The translations under genes and the position numbers were made by a program. Source: Lingula anatina (Eukaryota; Brachiopoda; Lingulata; Lingulida; Lingulidae). Taken from it: a stretch of 64,000 nt of DNA. Shown piece after piece: positions 22,935-34,737 of the stretch (the stretch's first letter is position 1; each line of letters begins with the position of its first letter). The notes beneath the pieces are model-generated. The model worked only from the letters and a program-made list of their open reading frames with translations. It ran no database searches and was not told where the DNA came from. Location: positions 603,360-667,359 of the forward strand of contig NW_019773537.1 in assembly GCF_001039355.2 (NCBI RefSeq). The letters run 5' to 3'.

Positions 22935-25900
22935 TTAAGGGTTACGCCTGATCTTCATGGTGCCGGCCTTAAGCATGCACCCGTTGTCGCAGTTGTTTCC
23001 AGTTATGGCGGCGAGCTTCATCCCAGTGGCGCCAGTGCTACAGGACACAGGATAAAATCCGGTCAAGTGCCAGCGGGTGCAACTCTCGAACCACCACCCG
23101 CCGCCTGAAATGGAAAGAGATTTGTTTTCAGTCCACATTGTTTTCTTTTTATTTATTTATTTATTGCTTTCATTTACATTTATTTATTAATTTTGTAAAG
23201 TGCATATGTCTTAACTTTCCAAGATGTCGTGTAAACTATTCTGTGATAAAATACCATTGCGTGATTTCTGTCTATTAAAAAAATTGGAAGAGCAATAATA
23301 ATATTTCCTTGTTGAAGATACATGTATGACTAAAACGGAGCATTTCATGAAAATCGCAGCCTCGTCTTACTTTAAATGGTACGATTCAACGTGTAACATG
23401 CTATCAATAAAATTATAACATCTCAAAATGGCAGGAAATCTAATGCAAATACTGGAGAAGTGAAGTTTCTCACGCCTTAGAAACATAACATTACAACGTG
23501 CAAATCATGAAAAAATACAAGAAACATTCCCATCCATGGATCCTACAAAGCATCGTAAGATTTTCCTATTTCCTACATGCGCCTATTTGATTTTTATCTT
23601 TATTCTCCCTTGATCCCTCCGACACCGCCCCCTTTCCCTTTCGCCCGGTCGATAAAGAACGTACCGTGATTTTGAGGACAAGAGTCTACTGGATTATCAG
23701 TCGTTCCAAATCTCCATCCTAGGGTTTCCCCCAAACGGTAATTCGTCGAAGTATTGTACGAATCAACAATAATGTCGGTAATGGCGTAATTTGCAGCCTC
23801 GTTGTTAATGCGGAACAATCTCCATTTGACGAAGTAATAGTTTCCATTACAGGACTTCACGTCAAACTGCATGGAGTAATTCCCCTGATTGGTCAACGCG
23901 TGGAGAGCATCGTTTCCCAGCCAAAACTGGTCATTTGGGTCACCGAAGCCGTCCCTGTACGAGGCCCAGTTTCGGTGAAAATCAAACGAGTTGTCATATC
24001 TCCTAATAACAACGAGCCATCCGTTGTCACAGTATACGACTTTCTTGCCAAATCCTGCGATATCCACGGTATACAGCCCGTTGACTTCTGATGAATTAAG
24101 AAAAAATGTGTCAAACGTGATTTTGAGAGTAAATGCGCCACATACAACCTTATATGGCGATTATGCAGAATATGAAATAGAATTATTATTAAAAAGTTAA
24201 TTAATGGTCTCACCAAGAAACGCATTTCATATGTATTTATACAATTATGGCGACAAACCGAGAGCAACTTGCAAGGCCATCTTTTCGCTTTGTGTCTAAA
24301 CCTCAAAACAAAAATTTGAACAATTTCATTTCTGCAAATAAGCGAGTGAAACGGCGAAGAACATAATTAAAGGGCCCCCACCCCTAAAAAAAATAGATAA
24401 ATAAAAAGTGCCGGTGTTTTTTAAGTATGTTTGCCGCTGGTTTGTTTAATCTCTTCATAATTATTGTATTAGTTATTTCACAAATAAACCCATTAGACCC
24501 AAAACAATATAATGAAACGCACTTACCTATGTCATTGCAGTCACGAGGGTCATATAACTGCAATAGAATAAAGAAAATGTTTACATATAATTTGTTCCTT
24601 TCCCCGAAGACAATAAATCTTAAAATATCTTTATTAAAGACGGAAGTAGTGGAGACCAATCGATGTAAGACCCATTACAGACGGACTACTCAACTGGACC
24701 CGTCAACTTCTAGCTTAGTTCTAATATCCGTTTATTAGATCTTAGCTTCCAGAGACTGGCAAGTAAAAACCTAGACGAGACAAAGCAAACTTGTGGAAAA
24801 CTAGCAGTGAGACCCCCCTCCCTTGGAGCACATTTTCGGACCTCTCAAAGTGGATCGATTGATTTAATATAGTTCTCAATGTATAAGGCATCAAGTTTAC
24901 ATGCAAGTTCCATTAATTTTGATCATTAAAACGCATTCGTAATAATAATAATAATAATAATAATAATGATGATAATAATGATGATGATGATGATGTTGAT
25001 GATAGACCCCACCCTTTCCGTACGGTCAAATCCGGAATGAATAAATAGAATAGGATCGATTTTAATTATAAACTAACATATGCTATCCGTCGACGTTGAT
25101 CAACAGATGTGAATTCAATGGCTTGCCACCAATAATAAATTTTAATAAAAACAACCCGCAGGAAAAAAAATACCAATTGCACTACTGAACAATCATTCAC
25201 GTATTAACAAAGAATGCATCGAGCAGCAAAATGGCCTTGACAATCACCCATAAGCTTCCTACAGGGCCCCACCAGAATAGGATGTCCTACAGGAAATTGG
25301 CCAACATCCTATAGTGTCTTATAGGACNCATCCAGTGGTGTCCTAAATAGAAACCCTATAGGACGTCTGAATCTAGAATCCCTCAAGGATTCCTGTAGAA
25401 CTCCCATCGGAAATGTTCATAAAGGTAAAGAAACCCATGTTTTATTGGTGGTTGTTGTTTGGGAGTCTTTCCGTCAGTTTGAGCCACTGTATTTTTTATC
25501 ATTCATTGATTTTATCAGCCGTTCAAATCTCACGAGTGTCGTCCTAAAAAATATAATAAAATGAATTAATAGAGCTTGATATTTTTGGTGCATGTTTTGT
25601 TGTATGTCCATGCACATAGTCACACGCGTTAAAATATAATCGATTGCCCTGATAAAAGGTTAATGTCACATATAAGGGGGCATCGATTGATCTTTTTGGA
25701 TAAAAAGGTAATTGGGATGGATTTTATGCTCCAAAGCGGGTCTGCATTAAAGGATTGGCAGATATTTTTACACTCATGGTACAGCTGTATACATACCTTA
25801 ACAGGGGATATACATGTATAACGGCACATACACACGTCATTAAAATAACGATGGTGATTTTCACATTAATTTTTGGGATCAACGTGTTTTAAGTTTATAC

Positions 25901-28009
25901 TTTTTTCATCGAACAATCCCCTTATAATTTCTTGGTCATGTAACAAAACAGTTACTACTATTGATATTTCAGGCCTTATAAACGGATTAGGCGTTTACTA
26001 ACACTACCCGCCGATCTTTCATAACTAACACCCACATTAACCACAAAACCAACGAATTAACCAACACACTGTAGAATTATTTAGCACCAAGAAAGCTATA
26101 CCTAGAACTAACATTTTCCACTCTGGTATTTCTAGTTAATTTGTGGGTTATTTGGTTAATATGGATGTTAGTGCTAAATATATGCAGGTAGTGTTAGTAA
26201 ACACCTAATCCGATTATAAGGCCTGTATTTGGATTTGCTCACTAATAGAATCGACCAATTAAACCCTAGTCTCTGTTTGAACCTAGTTACCAGGTGACCT
26301 TCCCCCTACCGCAAGTCAATATATGTACATAATTGTACTCATTTATACTAACACTATAGAACGTGGAGTTTTCCATCACTTGAAGATGCAAGTTGATGCT
26401 GCTTGACGTGGACCGGAAATTAAGATCGCAGTTATCTGTAAAAAGATCAAAATAACATCCTGTTGAATGAAGTCAGTACTTTTAAAGGCGTACATTGCGC
26501 GTTTGGTATTTTTATATCAATGAAATTTACATAATAATACTACTACTACTACTACTGATAATAATAATAATAATAGTCTTCCTGGAAATTTACCAAACTA
26601 TAAACAGTTAATATATTTACCATCAGTTGGTTTTTGGGTTCATTTATTATTACGGTTCAATATGGTTTGCTGACTAGGATTCTACATGGTAATCCATGTA
26701 TTTGTTCGCTCTCACTTGATAGCAAGGTAATATGTCTAAACATTCGAGAAGGGATTTCAAAATTAAAATTTTGAGTTAGATTTAATGTGTACTCTATACT
26801 TGAATGACACATGGGCTTAGTGTGAAATCTTAAGTTAGAAATTACAAAAGAATAGGGTTTCCCTATCCCATGTGTAATAATAGAACAACAGGCAAGTCCT
26901 TGAAGAACATGCATTATATCTATGTACCAGTACAGAAATAAATTGAATTGAATTGAATTATATTTAAAACGACAATATCAATTTACAAACTGTAAAAGAA
27001 GCAGATAATAAGTACGTCAGAAGACGATATTCATGCTTGCAGACGTGAAAAATACCAAATTGTTAATATAGATTGCCCGTTATGGATCATATAATATTAA
27101 TTATTGCTATTTTGAATGATTGACATTACCTTTTCCGAACATATTACCAGTACTATCTGTGCATTAGTATGATTTCCTAATGTTAAAATATCAAAACCAA
27201 AATGCAAACTGGAATGCTGTAAAAACTTGCATATCATACTAACGTTTTACCAGATTTGTGTTATTATTATTATTATTTTTTTTATTATTATTTTTTTTTT
27301 TTTGCTTTGCTCTTGAAATAAAGTAATAGGATTATGCACGCAGAGTATCATCAAGGTTTAAATAATTTCAAAATACAATTAAAAATAGTTTGAAAGTCCT
27401 AATTCTCCAATATTTTGCACCTTAAATTCCTGCATTGAAAAAAAAATGAAAAGAATTATTTTATGTTATAAATAGAAGTAGGTGCAAAATCTTTTTTGAA
27501 AAAAATTAGATTAAAAAGTTAAAAAGCTGATTATTCAAAACTGTTTCGTACTTTGGTGCTACCACAATCTATGTTTATAGGACGTGAGTTCTGGAGGTTA
27601 AAAAACTTACACTCTTGAAATCCAATGCATCTGGACATACTGTATGAATATACATTTATGATGGATGACATAATTTTTCCATCATCTCATTTTTTTTTCT
27701 TTTTTCTTGCTTTATGAAAGTCAGATGCGGGCATTAAAAGAACAGTAAGAATAGGCATAATGCTTTACCTGACGTATTGCTGGCGTAGAAATTACAAGAA
27801 AGGCATCCCGGGGTGGTTTTACAGAGCGTAACACACTCCAACGGACTCCGTGCTGGGACCGTCTTCATTACGGAATGTGGGAGGTAAGCGTTCGCCGTGG
27901 TATTGAAGATCTGTTCGGTTATCTGTGCGTCTATCCATGGCGTCCTGAAGATTGTCGGTGCTAATATCAAGAGGAAAACGAAGCGAAGATTCAAGCTGCT
28001 CCGGACCAT
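22935..28009 (-). CDS. Secreted PAN + fibrinogen-related (FReD) protein, copy A
   Basis: Five exons (27769-28009, 26353-26435, 24527-24557, 23665-24087, 22935-23104) join in frame to 315 aa. Exon 1 encodes a signal peptide (about 1-28) and the first half of a PAN/apple domain with the ECxxLC and GCLSC cysteines. Exon 2 completes it. Exon 3 is a 31-nt microexon (YDPRDCND). Exons 4-5 form a compact fibrinogen C-terminal domain: NGLYTVDI, VVYCDNGW, RNWASYRDGFGD, FWLGNDALHALT, then GGWWFESC and a terminal MKIRR. FReD domains of ficolins and tachylectin 5 bind acetylated or sugar ligands, so a lectin-like secreted role is likely but not shown. The calcium-site region reads TTDNPVDSC instead of a run of acidic residues. 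The exon 2 donor is GTTAGT, weaker than the GTAAGT of copies C and D. Confidence 0.9.
25255..25420. repeat. Repeat-like block with CCTATAGGAC words
   Basis: Several copies of TCCTA(C/T)AGGA-type palindromic words within about 160 bp, plus a single N at 25327. It lies in an intron of FReD-A. The kind of element is not identified. Confidence 0.4.
25970..26225. mobile_element. 256-bp MITE with long inverted repeats
   Basis: CAGGCCTTATAAACGGATTA at the left end is matched by the reverse complement at the right end, and the pairing continues inward imperfectly through AACACTACC and the TTAACCA-rich part. It is in the FReD-A intron between exons 2 and 3. Confidence 0.85.
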
Positions 28010-31000
28010 TTTCTTAACCAGCTTAGCGTATTGACTATGAGTTCCGCTTCCCTCTTCTATGACCTCCCTTTAAAGTGACAACGCGGGCACGCCACTAATA
28101 TTCGGCGGGCTTGAGTCAAATTAAAAGTTCCTTACGGTACTATTAGTTTTACCTTGTGTCTTCTTTCGTCAAATGTTAGTACTTTGGGGGTTTATGCGTA
28201 CTTGTGCATATTCAATGCCGTTTGGACAAACATATGAAGACCTAAGACCGAAGTATTTGCACTGTCTCTTTAAGCGAACGTGTCAAAAAAGGAAGCTCGA
28301 CACTGTTCCAACTTTGTTTATGGGACCAAAGGATACACATTTAACGGCAAAGAAGGAATCGATTCGCACACATTATTCGGTTGAGACAGTTTCAGTGGCG
28401 ATTGATTTTTTTACCTTCCGTGTTCCACTATTTTATTTATCCACGCGGCTTGATCAATATTGACAACAATGTTTTTACTAGCGCTTCATCAGTCACAAGC
28501 ATCCGTGCAGTGTTAGACCGGAATTCAATACAGCGCTCAAGTTTCTGGAATAAAAAGTTGACAGAAGGTATAGAATTAAGTTGCTTGCCCGAACCCTGTA
28601 TAATCAGACTCCCGTTTGGCCTCGAAAATGCGGCCCTTGGCCTACATTGTGCAAAGTACGAGAATGTGGCCTTGGGAATTTAAGTTTAACGCTGTTGGAC
28701 CGAACTATATTATTAAAGCTTAAATAAAGACAATGAGAATAAAACCTTTATAAAGCAAAACATGCATTTTCCTGATAATGGACAAACATTCCCTTTGGTC
28801 ATCCAACCCGTTAGAATATAGTAATGTAAATGTAGAAACCAATATTTGACTAGTAACTTTCTTGTTTTGGAGTCAATCTCTCTACAGGGAAAGAGACGAA
28901 CAAATTTCATTCAAATTAGAATCTGAGTTTGAAATTTTCTCAACATTTCTAAGCAAGGGAAATTGTTTCCATGAAAGATTTTTCCCCTTGCTAAAAAAAT
29001 CTGCAACACACATTGATTTGGCTCTGAGTAAAATCCAGCAATAGTTAAACGCTACGTATTCGATGACTGTATATATACATGTATATATACACATTTCGAT
29101 TTGTTGTTACGAGCATGTTAGCACTGTTCTATAGTTATAATAAAACAAAAACTCCACCTCCCACCTTTTCCCGCCAAAAACAATCTCGTGCACCTGCAGA
29201 AAACACTAATGCCGTTTGGTTTCTAGCGCTTAATTAATACCAATAAAAAAAATCGATGCTTGTATGAATGCAGAAAAGGTGCCGTAAAATGATAAAAGAA
29301 TAAGAAAATAAACTGCAAAAGGGCCAAATCAGCCAGACACCGGCAATCAATCTTGCCAATAGGTGTATCCTAAACAAAAAGTAGAAAGAACGGAAATTAG
29401 TTGTTTGCTACATCAATACCTCAATCATTGCTATCTTGATAGATCGAGCGAGCATTGTCCAAGTGTGCGACGGAAAAAGACGAAATAATACGAATTGCAG
29501 CGCGGTGTGGTAGGTGCGACAATCGCAATCTTTCGGCGCTCCACGACACACAACGGCTCTAAGGCAGCGCCTGTGCTCCTGTCCGCATTAAAATGAATCT
29601 GCTAACGAACTTTTTGATTAACAGGCACAAATGGGGGTGTAAGGAGAGGTGTGGGTTTCATTAAAATATACATTTATTTCACTTTAATTCAGATTCCATA
29701 CCCCATCCCCAATAAGTGATTTCATTTTAAATTAAATTAATTTATCGAAACACGAATTAAACAATTAACTGAGTTAATTTTTTAAAAAATGTTGTTGTTT
29801 TTTATATTTATCCCTCAATTCACCGTTAAAACCCATATTTTGCGTTACCTCACTTACACTTTTCCCCCACATCACTAGCCTTGAGCCACGATGTTATCCA
29901 ATCTGTAGCACTGGAATCAATACATTGCTCACCCGCGAGGCGACAACTATTGCAGATACAGATATCCTATCCAGTTACAGATATCCTATCCAGGTTTTTT
30001 CCCCACAAGAATTCTCATCAATAACAAAATTCTCCTGTAAACAAACCATTGTTCCGCCCACCCGCTGTACTTGGATTCGTTGTTTTATACAATGTACATG
30101 TACCATGTCTATCTCTGTAATTTAGTTTTGAAAGACTAGATAGCCATATAGACCGCTATTCCGTTCTGTATAGTCAAAAAAAGTTGCCTAACCCCCGGTT
30201 CACGTGCTTCATTTACCGATGATCTACTTGCAGGTGTAAATTGTTACATAAGCAATGTACAGAAAATACAATGGTTCAGAAAATATAAAGTTGCGGCGAA
30301 GAAATCGGGTCATACATCATTTATTCACATTTATAACATGTAACCCCTCAAATCTAAAATTAGGATGTGCTCGCATCTACTAGAGTGTGTGTCTACTGCG
30401 TCCTGTAAGTATTTCCTGCACGCAGGTAGGCTAGGGATCATTTGTATAGAAAAGCACATGGAATTGGAGGGGGGACAACCTTTTTGACCAATGGTGTATT
30501 TCAAAACAAAGCATCGACATCAGCTTCAGGTACTTTTATTTGAGGGATTTAATCTTTTTTTAGGTATGGAGTGGGAACGGTAAGAATATTTGCAGGATGT
30601 GTAGACAGAAAATATCACTTTGGGACGTCGTCAAACAAGGTACCTTCCAACTGCAAAGAGAAACAAATCAATAACGTACTTATCACTATCTATTCAATTG
30701 ATTGCTTATCTGTACTTATCATTTTCATTTGATCATAAATTGTTGGCGCTGATGCATGTAGGCTATGAGAAACATGACACCTTATGGTGGCAAGAAGGTC
30801 CATTTGGCCGGGGTATACCATTGACACAATAATAAAATACACTTCTTCTAATCTAAAAAATTCACTATCTGACTTCTGTACCGGAACTGACCAAAAATTA
30901 ATGTCAGACATGATTAAAATAATGTCGTTCCGAATTATATACGTTCAATTAAACATTTCACAAATGGTCTTACGGGAAAAATATTGAAGTTGACCCAGTT

Positions 31001-31431
31001 TGAAATTCCTTGGTTTTCTCATGTCAGCCAAATTGGTTCAAAGAAAAACCCAAGAACATTTGTCATTAAAATCGGCTAAATAATTTAACTCTTATTTTGC
31101 GTCATCGAAAACGTTTTGGATAATTTAACCATACAGATGCATTTTTATCTATGTGACTCAACTGTACAGGCAATTTTAACTTATGTAGCGGAAGTATGAC
31201 ACCAGCACTGTGAAAAATTGAAAATAAAACGTATTTGATTCTTTGAAATAATAACATGCGTGAACTAAAGAGTCAAAATTATTTTTCTCTAAAATGAATG
31301 ATTAGTATCCTATTGTACGTGATATAAACTGGAAACACACTCACAGCATTGGACACAAATGAATTCTCAACAAGTACTTATTATATGTGGAAACAACATT
31401 AAATTGCATTTTGATTTTGATTTTTTTTTAT
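28010..31431. other. Intergenic between FReD-A and FReD-B
   Basis: The first about 680 bp are the 5' flank of FReD-A and are homologous to blocks upstream of B and D (see 28130-28690). From there to 31431 I see AT-rich unique sequence, a short direct repeat of ATATCCTATCCAG (about 29960-29995) and no gene. Confidence 0.5.
28130..28690. promoter_or_regulatory. 5'-flank block shared by FReD copies A, B, D (part in C)
   Basis: Shared words in the same order at 28130-28690, about 34960-35560 and about 61960-62450 include TTTATGCGTA, CACTGTCTCTTTAA, CGGTTGAGA, GGAATTCAATA and TTTCTGG. The final part is also at 50290-50410. It starts about 120 bp upstream of the ATG of A and about 230 bp upstream of B, so it could hold their promoters. 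No core promoter element is certain. Confidence 0.4.
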
Positions 31432-34400
31432 CTAAGTGTTTCGCCTGATCTTCATGGTACCAGATTGAATTATGCACCCGTTGTCGCAGTTGTTTCCGGT
31501 TATAGCGGCCATCTTCATCCCAGCTGTCCCAGAGCATCCCACCGGATAGTATCCAGTCAGCTGCCAGCGAGTGCAACTCTCGAACCACCATCCGCCGCCT
31601 GCAATGAGAAGAGAGCGGATTTAAGGGGACGTTCAGGAGTTTTATTTTTAGGCTCAACTGCCGATATGGTCTGGTGATATTTTGTGCGATACATGTAACA
31701 ACCTCTTATTTCCTCCTAAACTTCGGTCAAATCGATCAAAATTATGAGTACACCTAGGCCCACGGACCCGTCTGCTGTTGCCTTATTCTCTGGAAATGAG
31801 GGAGTTTTAAAAGTGCTTTCTTGCCTCTTTCCCGCAGAGAAAAAGCTGACGTTGTTATTCCTTGACCATCTATCTAGTGGGTTGTGCGATCTCATTTCGA
31901 AAAATAGTTCATCATGTTAGAAAGAGTGTGAAACTGCGGTATTTTGTGACTCAAAATAGGACGAGGTACTGTGTAGCACGCTATTTAAAAAACACAAAAA
32001 GGGGATTTTAAGGGATAACAACTGTTTATTTTAACCAAAAATGAATTTTTCTGGGTTAGGGCACATTCACGTTTAATAGTATAATTACCAATAGTTGATG
32101 AATCCGTTCCCAGGTAAACGTACCGTGATTTTGAGGACAAGAGCCTACTGGATTATCAGTCGTTCCAAATCTCCAACCTAGAACCTCAGCCAAACGGTAT
32201 TTCGTCGAAGTGTTGTAGGAGTCAACAATAATGTCGGTTATGACGTAATTTGCAGCCTCGTTGTTAATGCGGAACAAACTCCACTTGACGAAGTAATAAT
32301 TGCCATTGCAGGATTTCATGTCAATCTGCATGGAGTAATCTCCTTGATTGGTCAATGCGTGGAGAGCATCGTTTCCCAGCCAAAACTGGTCATTTGGGTC
32401 ACCAAAGCCGTCCCTGTACGAGGCCCAGTTTCGGTGAAAATCAAACGAGTTGTCGTACCTCCTCATAACAACGACCCAGCCATTATCACAGTATACGACT
32501 TTCTCGCCAAATCCCGCGATATCCACGGTGAACAGCCCATTGACTTCTGATAAATTAAGAAATAAAAATGCATGTACAAAATGATTTGTAAGAGCAAATG
32601 CACCACAACTATGGCAATAGAGCACAGCACAAAGGAATTATTTTTTAAAAGATAAATTGTTCCATGATCAGTCCATCTTTAAATAAACGAGTTACATTTC
32701 GTTTAGAAATTTTTGGTCTCACCAAGAAATGCAGGTTGTACATGTAAGTATTCCCACACGAAAACGCAGTAGATGCTCCAGCGCAGTAGACTACTGCAAT
32801 CATACTGCAAATATGCCTCAAATCTGCTTCGCATTGGGAGCTAATTAGCATATTTGAAACATGCTTCTATCATGCTGCTAATCTACTGCATTAATGCTCC
32901 TCCTCTGTACAACCCTATGTAATTTTTGAAGTAGAATTGCAGTAGGCTATACTGCATTTCTACTGCAAATATGCTCCACACCACTACTGCGTTAATGCTT
33001 TTTTGCTACTTCGATACTTCTGCATTTTCGTGCGGGTTAAGTTATCAGTTTACTTCATTTATGTGCATCTTGTAGTTTCCTCTTGTCACTAATCCTACTT
33101 AAATTAACTGGAATATTCTCATTTCGGCACATTAAAGAGCAGAAAATGTGAGAACCTCAAATTAAAGAAATATGGATATTAACATGGAAATAAGAGCAAT
33201 CTTGATATTTCTACAGCTCATTAACTTTTTATATATGCATCAATTACTTTTCATTCACAAATAAATCATTATAGGTCCAAAACAATAAGATAAAACGCAC
33301 TTACCTACATCGTTACAGTCACGAGGATTATATATCTGTAATAAAATTAAAAACATAGCATATAATTTACTTCCCCCTGGGAGAATATATTATGAAATAT
33401 CATTATCTTTCAAGGAAGAAGCTAGGAACAATCGAAGAAGGCCCTTTTCACATCATACGGACTACTCAACTGGACCAGTCTTCGAGGGACAGACAATTTA
33501 AGAGCGCATTCAGAACAATTTGATCCGAAGACTAACAGATCCGCAGACTAAATATGGCCGACTCACGTAAAAGTTATACCGCTAATCCCTTGATGGTCCT
33601 CTCCCCCCCCTCCGCCTGCACACTCATTCATTTATCTGTTGATATATACTTGTTGAATAAGGGTGTAAAAGACGTAATGTTCCTTAATTTAATCGTTTTT
33701 CCCTTAACAATTACCTTAAAAATGTATGACCGTAAAAACAAAGCGGTTATAGACATTGGGATTACCTACAGCGACGGTCAATTATACCCAAGTTTGGACC
33801 TAGCCAGAGCTAACCGCTACCCCACCCCACCCCACCCAACCCCACCCACCCCAACCCCACCCCCACCCCCACCCCCACGTTAATAACTGTACTAAACTGA
33901 AATCATGTTACTAACGCTATAGAACGTGGCGTTTTCCATCACTTGAAGTTGCAAGTTGATGCTGCTTGACATGGAACGGAAATTTAGATCGCAGTTATCT
34001 GTAAAAAGATAAAAAAAGATCTTGTAAGGCCTGTTTATAGCAATGTCAATAAATAATATTTTTATAGAATTTTAAACAAGTTTCTTTAATCACCAACGTT
34101 TAGCACACCCCAAGTAGAATTTACTGTATATCAAATCCGGTCTTTGGGGTCAAGTTTCTCAATTTTGAGCTACTTTCCTTATGATTAAGGAGGCTATAAC
34201 AGTAAAATAATATCAAAGCACTCAGAGGGCTAAGACCTTTGCAAAGACAATTAAATAACCGATAACTACTCATTAGGCCTAATGAATAAATGGATGATCA
34301 CAAATAAGTATTTTTATAGATAAAATAATGAGATTTTGTATGTTAGAGATCACAACAAATCGGCTTAAAGAGATTTTTTGGTCAGCAATTTGTTTCTTCT

Positions 34401-34737
34401 ACCTTCGATCTTTTTTTTTTTTTCAGTCCCGATATCAACACATGTGGTACTTATGATAATCAGTTACGGGCATTAAGAAGAATAAGAAAAGACAATTTTG
34501 CACCATACCTGACGTATTGCTGGCGTAAAAATTACAAGAAAGGCATCCCGGGGTGGTTTTACAGAGCGTCACGCACTCCAACGGACTCCGTGCTGCAACC
34601 GTCTTCATTACGGAATGTGGGAGGTAAGAGTTCGCCGTGAAATTGAAGATCTGCTCGGTTATCTGGGCGTCTGCCCATGGCGTCCTGAAGATTGTCAAGA
34701 GGAAAACGAAGCGAAGATTCAAGCTGCTCCGGACCAT
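31432..34737 (-). CDS. Secreted PAN + fibrinogen-related (FReD) protein, copy B
   Basis: Five exons (34509-34737, 33916-33998, 33305-33335, 32124-32546, 31432-31598) join in frame to 310 aa, with the same exon plan as copy A. It starts MVRSSLNLRF like A but lacks four codons in the signal core. PAN half-domains, a 31-nt microexon (YNPRDCND) and the FReD exons follow. Key FReD features are kept: VVYCDNGW, FWLGNDALHALT, GGWWFESC and the terminal KIRR. The protein is closest to A throughout, with the short NPVGSCPQNHG version of the loop before the last intron. The last-but-one intron carries a 284-bp MITE. The exon 2 donor is GTTAGT as in A. The role is inferred only as for A. Confidence 0.9.
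32753..33036. mobile_element. GCAGTA-rich MITE, copy 1 (reverse orientation)
   Basis: The ends are CCCACACGAAAA and the inverse of CCCGCACGAAAA. The interior is full of GCAGTA/TACTGC and AGCAT words. It is in the FReD-B intron between the microexon and the FReD exon; copy A has no insert there. Other copies are at 39349-39647 and 48867-49147. Confidence 0.88.

Noticed and set aside
23900-24091. Plus-strand ORFs at 23900-24091, 32344-32550, 38866-39075 with similar sequences
   Set aside because: They are conserved only because they are antisense to the conserved FReD exon; no start context or splice support.
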